Assembly (NCBI GenBank): GCA_003427395.1
Contig: BFEA01000380.1
Span: 662,992 to 718,887, forward strand
Source: Chara braunii
Taxonomy: Eukaryota; Streptophyta; Charophyceae; Charales; Characeae
Direction of reading: 5' to 3'
Length of the DNA stretch: 55,896 nucleotides
The notes beneath the pieces are model-generated. The model searched no databases and was not told the DNA's origin. It saw only the letters and a list, made by a program, of their open reading frames with translations. This document shows, one piece after another, positions 52,099 through 55,896 of the stretch. Every line of letters begins with the position of its first letter. Position 1 is the first letter of the stretch. Position numbers and translations under genes: made by a program.

Positions 52099-52506
52099 TT
52101 GGACTGCAGTCTTCCATCACCCTGCCTGTGTGTCCCATAGGTCTCCTAGTGTGAATAGGCCTCTTCTCACCCAGGCTAGCCAATGGGACTCGTTTTTGAT
52201 GGAGAAGGGTTGTCTTCACACATCGGTGATGTGCGGGTTGCCGAACGAAGGCTGTGTCCACATCTCGTGCCAATGCAGCGGAGGGGGCAGTTTGTTCGGT
52301 CCAATGTACGTCCACAGATCCAGAAAGGTTGACCATAGTGGATCATTGGGGAGGTCGGACTTTGCCGCGTTAGCAGGGGAGTCCGGATGGTGGATCTTAG
52401 GCGGGTTGGGAATGGACCATGCGTGGTTGGTGAGGCAAACCAAGGGGTGGACGGGTCTGTCTTGTACTGTAGGGGGGGCGAGGTTAGTGATTTGAATGTG
52501 TGCCAA

Positions 52507-53016
52507 CTACGCCCACGGTACATCATTCACCATCAGCATTCTGATAATGATTTTGAAGATTAGAACTTTGATTTCATCTCCCAGATCTATGGTGGCCAGC
52601 CCGCCCCTTGAGCTTGGTTGCGCCACCCCGCCCCTTGAGCTTGGTTGCGCCACATGGGCCCATGCAACCCTTTTGATGCATGTCCTGATTTCGTGGTCAT
52701 TCCTCCATAAGCAGGCCGCTGTGGCTTCCTTCAGTTGAGTGGCTTGCTTTGTGGACAGTGGCCAGAAGGCTGTCTTGTACCAGATGGTGGACAAGACGGC
52801 ATTATTGATGGCCAGGGCCCTACCCACCAGTGAAGTGTGTAGGCCTTTCCACCTGGCCATTGCCTGGATGGCTGTGTGGACCAGGTGATCCCCGTGGTCC
52901 TTGGGCGGCCCAAAGGCTGTCAGCCTTATCCCTAATACCCTGATTGCTTCCTCTTTCAGTTTCCAAGCTACTGGGGGATCATCCGGCGAGGCCCGTCGTC
53001 GTCCCTTATCCACCAC
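52507..53016 (-). pseudogene. LINE 3 ORF2 post-RT region
   Basis: 169 codons. LVGRALAINNAVLSTIWYKT and TAACLWRNDHEIRTCIKRVA match the LINE thumb. VAQPSSRGG appears twice because of a perfect 27-bp tandem duplication (52600-52626 and 52627-52653). RT itself is absent: the sequence upstream of 53030 is unrelated, so this copy is truncated. Confidence 0.7.
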
Positions 53017-53159
53017 CCTTCCGTTTTGGTTCCCCAGTTTACTTTCATGTCCGCTGCTATGATCTATCTTGGTTAGCCTGGAGTTAATTCTTTGGCTTTT
53101 GCATAGTTCTTTTCATTTTCATTTTCGTTTTCATTACCGTCAAAGGGTATTCCCTGTTT

Positions 53160-53296
53160 AGTTAATCCCCTGGATTCCAGGGTAATCAATGCTGGCAGGG
53201 GGAGGTCTTCTCAACTTTTCTCGAAAAAAAATCCTTGTTGAAGCTGTAAATGTCCTTATGGGATGCTGGACCCGGTTTCCAGCACGTGCTGCTCCC
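53160..53296 (+). repeat. LINE 3' tail, plus strand, cut at an N
   Basis: AGTTAATCCCCTGGATTCCA, GGGTAATCAATGCTGGCAG, then GGGATGCTGGACCCGGTTTC up to GCTGCTCCC at 53296. The module stops mid-way at the N (53297) where the duplicated block begins, so the join is probably artificial. Confidence 0.75.
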
Positions 53297-53297
53297 N

Positions 53298-54566
53298 GAT
53301 CTGAAGATCTGCAAGGAAACCAGGCAAGAGATATTAGTGATGCAGTGTGAAGCAGTGCAGTAGAGCACACTCATTGAGCGAGGAATATGCGTATATCTAT
53401 ACAACTGTCTGGCTGTGGGGATTGTCCGGTACTGTGAAGACACAAACTGCATGTCTTGCTGTCGCCTTTCCAGCCACCTTGGGGGGTGGCTCCAGCTGAA
53501 GATCGAGTACAGCATCCCTTCCAATCTTTCACCATCCTAGCAGTCCTTTGTCATAGTTGCTCGCTGCCGGTCTCTTCGTCAATGTCTTGCAAGGGTGTGG
53601 CTGTTGCTGCTTCACTGCAGTCAGCGGCTGACCAGGTCCACCTATCTTCTTTTGCGTAAGTTCAGTTTAGAGTGACTGGAGGCGGCGACCGTCATATAGG
53701 TAGGCAAGTGCTGCTGGGGAGACATGGGGGGCAGTGGGGGGGTATCTGAAGGAGTGTTCTGCGGGATGGGGGGGGGGGGGGGGGGGGGAGAGGGTGTAAG
53801 GGGTGGGGAGCCCATGTACTGTTTCTGGCTGGTGGCTCCTACCTCCTTTGCTGGTGTAGTTGACTGCCTGTTGCTTCCTTGCTCTGGCACTGAACAGACT
53901 CTATCGGATGAGCACCTCGTGATGAGTTGGGAGGCGAGCCAGCAAAAGCCGTCAAGGATTTCGCCAAGTTTCTTTTGCGTTGGGCTAGTGACATGGTGAT
54001 GCATGAGAGGATTCAGGGGATGAAGAATGTTTTTGGATTTTGACTAAGGCATGGTGGTTCTCTCCCTGGCCTCAGCACGTTGCCTCATCTGTCTCCTTCT
54101 TCTTGCTTTACCAGGCTTGGTCTCCCTCTCCTGTTTTGAATCCTTCGACAAATTGACACTCAGCATAACACTTTCCTTTTTAGTTCAGCTTTCCGGGTAG
54201 GTTTTCAGTTAGGTATGGGTATAGAGTTTATAACCACGTTGTTGGAACGACCCTGCAAGGAATCAAACCGGCGATCTTGGGCTAAACGGCCAGACACCTT
54301 AACCACTGCAACGGTTACCGTGACCGGGTGTTCAAAAGTGGAACCATACCGGTCATCCACCCACTTCTGCACGGTTGCAGTACACACACACACTCTCTCC
54401 ACTCGACATCCATCAAGACCCTCTTGCAGGGGACTATCCCTGCTTGTAGCCACCGAATGGGTATTATCTCCCAGCCAGTTAGCACGCCAAGCAGGGAATG
54501 ACAATGCAAGGAATCGAACCGCTGATCTTGGGCTAAATAGCCAGATGCCTTAACCACTGCAACTGT

Positions 54567-54586
<20 letters not shown>
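53298..54586. repeat. 1,289-bp duplicated block (right copy)
   Basis: Copy of 39521-40809 at offset 13,777. Here the sequence continues past the (AC)n into TCCACTCGGCATCGATCAAG, a second occurrence of the SINE tail text at about 54397, so this side looks natural. tRNA-like units lie at 54251-54322 and 54505-54566 on the minus strand. Confidence 0.9.
54251..54566 (-). repeat. tRNA-like SINE dimer (right copy)
   Basis: Two units, as in the left copy, joined by the CTTGCAGGGGACTATCCCTG segment, which occurs once more at about 54634 (CTTGCAGGGGACTAGCCCTG). The family therefore seems to form tandem multimers. Confidence 0.6.

Positions 54587-54608
<22 letters not shown>
54567..54608. repeat. (AC)n microsatellite
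   Basis: About 20 AC units between SINE-related segments; the left copy of the block stops inside this tract. Confidence 0.95.
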
Positions 54609-54610
<2 letters not shown>

Positions 54611-54810
54611 CACTCGGCATCGATCAAGACCATCTTGCAGGGGACTAGCCCTGCTCGTAGCCATCAAACTTAGGTATGGAGCAACATTCTTCACATCTGC
54701 TTCTCTTGGATAATGGATAAAATACTCAGAATACTCCTAAGTTAATGGGTGACATACTCAACTTAACTCAAGTGTATCCTTACTCTCATGAGTCATGTCC
54801 ATACTGGAGA

Positions 54811-54915
54811 GTACTTTAGTTACCTCCCCACCAGTAGACTGGAGCAAGGGGCAGAGAGAGTGCTGTTGGGGGAATCCCATGCTCGTATCAACCCCAACAG
54901 TAACCCCTGGCCGCC
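54811..54915 (+). repeat. Diverged LINE-tail module
   Basis: CTCCCCACCAGTAGACTGGAGC, then GTGCTGTTGGGGG and CAACCCCAACAG as a terminal inverted pair, keeping the architecture of the other tails with different bases. Between 54609 and 55200 nothing else is recognised apart from a damaged hairpin near 55110-55130. Confidence 0.5.
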
Positions 54916-55199
54916 TTTCTTAGAAAAAGGGGAAAAAAAAACGTATCAGTGTTATCACTTTATTGCTCTCATTATTTTCTTCTTCTTTTTTTTCTTTTGT
55001 TGGAAAACACCGCTTATTATCAAGTGAAATTCCATTCGAGGCCGGGGAGTTGGGGACCTCACAATTCTACCCGGTGTGTACTGGGCCATTACCCAGCTTC
55101 GGCTTTGCTCGAAACCCGGGTCCAGCATCCCAACAAAAGTTCCAACTTTCGCCAACATTCCCAATCACTGTCAATCCGACTTCTCCATACATATACTGA

Positions 55200-55628
55200 A
55201 GGATGGAGAGGGCCCGACGACATGCCCTGTCGCGGGCCCAGCGAAATTCGGAGGAGGCCGAAATTGGGCAGCGGGACCGCGAGGCGGGGTCCAGGCCTCA
55301 GCGGAGGAGAGGCCCAGGGCGGTACCGGCAGGAGGCGGGGACAGGGCGGGAACCGGGTTGGGACACAAAACCGAGGCGGGGGCGCCGACGAAATTGGCCG
55401 CGGGCCCGCGGCTGGCGTGAAGGGGGACGCAATGGCTGGGAGGCGCGGGCGCAAAAACGGAAGCGGGCGGGGTGGCATCGGGCGGAGTTGCGAAGCGACG
55501 TGGGTGCAAAAACGGAAACGTGCGGCGCGCGCGTATGCACAGTCGTTCGGACCAAGCCGACGTGCTAGCGAGCAGGCGGGCGGAGAGAGAGAGAGAGAGA
55601 ACGGGCGAGAGAGAGAGAGAGAGAACGG

Positions 55629-55671
<43 letters not shown>

Positions 55672-55711
55672 GGCGGGTTCGGTGCTACCGCGGGCAGTGG
55701 GAACGATGGCG

Positions 55712-55763
<52 letters not shown>

Positions 55764-55858
55764 CAACGTGCTGGGCGACGGGTAAGTCTCCAAGGCCGTG
55801 TCTGGCCTCGCGCAACTTTCCGTCGAAAGGATGAGCAAAATCGATCAGGTTTCCTTAC

Positions 55859-55862
<4 letters not shown>
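55200..55862 (+). other. GC-rich region with (GA)n; possible gene start, unproven
   Basis: CpG-rich sequence followed by (GA)n tracts at about 55587-55670 and 55708-55760. GCGACGGGTAAGTC near 55776 resembles a 5' splice site. Such a mix can mark a promoter and first exon, but the long frames on both strands here are explained by the composition and repeats (RERERE and SLSLSL peptides), and I see no protein domain. Confidence 0.25.

Positions 55863-55896
<34 letters not shown>
55863..55896. repeat. (TG)n microsatellite at window end
   Basis: Pure TG tract running off the window. Confidence 0.95.

Larger units (their letters stand above)
49290..53030 (-). mobile_element. L1-type LINE 3
   Basis: Minus-strand ORF2 pieces: thumb (52507-53016: MARWKGLHTSLVGRALAINN, NAVLSTIWYKTAFWPLSTKQ), connection (51989-52526), zf-RVT (51190-52098) and C-terminus to a stop near 50710. 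The 3' side has a proline-rich frame over G-runs (50020-50640) and T-rich sequence at 49290-49311, which may be the poly-A end. A 27-bp tandem duplication lies in the coding part (52600-52653) and a retroposon is nested at 50786-50994. No module hairpin is seen near 49312, so the exact 3' end is uncertain. Confidence 0.65.

Noticed and set aside
55089-55838. 249-codon minus-strand frame rich in SLSLSL
   Set aside because: Caused by (GA)n tracts and GC-rich sequence; the opposite strand is equally open (RERERE).

Overview
This window is a eukaryotic, transposon-saturated nuclear segment with no intact host gene that I can recognise. The retroelements look streptophyte-like: LINEs with a plant-type ORF1 and a C-terminal zf-RVT region, a Ty3/gypsy element with very long LTRs, and a Penelope-like element with an N-terminal GIY-YIG domain. 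A charophyte such as Chara is my best guess, but that is inference from memory of such elements. The sequence starts and ends in (GT)n microsatellite and holds five single N bases (722, 35851, 39488, 45494, 53297), so it looks like a short-read scaffold, and several assembly artefacts are visible.

Layout. 1-4.1 kb: no gene; a G/T-rich, strand-asymmetric long tandem repeat, then (GT)n and (CAAT)n. 4.65-10.18 kb (minus strand): a Penelope-like element flanked by direct pseudo-LTRs, with a zinc-knuckle/coiled-coil ORF1 and a frameshifted GIY-YIG to RT ORF2. 11.05-11.52 kb: a small inverted-repeat element with an 8-bp target duplication. 11.6-15.5 kb: a broken Ty3/gypsy copy (G1) whose gag is partly inverted and carries a fold-back MITE. 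15.8-18.3 kb (minus): a LINE ORF1 region. 18.73-31.95 kb (minus): a nearly complete 13.2-kb Ty3/gypsy element (G2) with about 2.4-kb LTRs, gag, protease, RT, RNase H, a PHD-like finger, integrase and one or two extra 3' ORFs. 32.3-33.4 kb: a retroposon with a tRNA-like head. 33.57-38.52 kb (minus): an L1-type LINE interrupted by a second fold-back MITE. 38.5-39.3 kb: a plus-strand LINE 3' end. 39.5-40.8 kb: a block repeated without indels at 53.3-54.6 kb. 40810-40847: an untrimmed Nextera mate-pair junction. 41-45.4 kb: tandem repeats and retroposon tails. 45.5-47.8 kb: a LINE with an internal inverted block. 49.3-53.0 kb: a third LINE, carrying a nested retroposon with a 17-bp target duplication. 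55.2-55.86 kb: GC-rich sequence with (GA)n.

How the parts relate. The LINEs and many short retroposons share a 3'-terminal chain of small hairpins, one of which shows compensatory base changes; this is probably the RNA signature copied by the LINE reverse transcriptase. In G2, each LTR contains a TATA-driven leader ORF (ORF0) that is conserved mainly at the protein level against the diverged G1 copy. All coding copies are decayed, in G1 and G2 mostly through C-to-T type nonsense changes such as CGA to TGA. The most interesting biology is the LTR-embedded ORF0, the PHD-like finger in the Ty3 pol, the permuted Penelope-like element and the structured LINE tail. The most important caution is the chimeric assembly around 39-41 kb and 53 kb.
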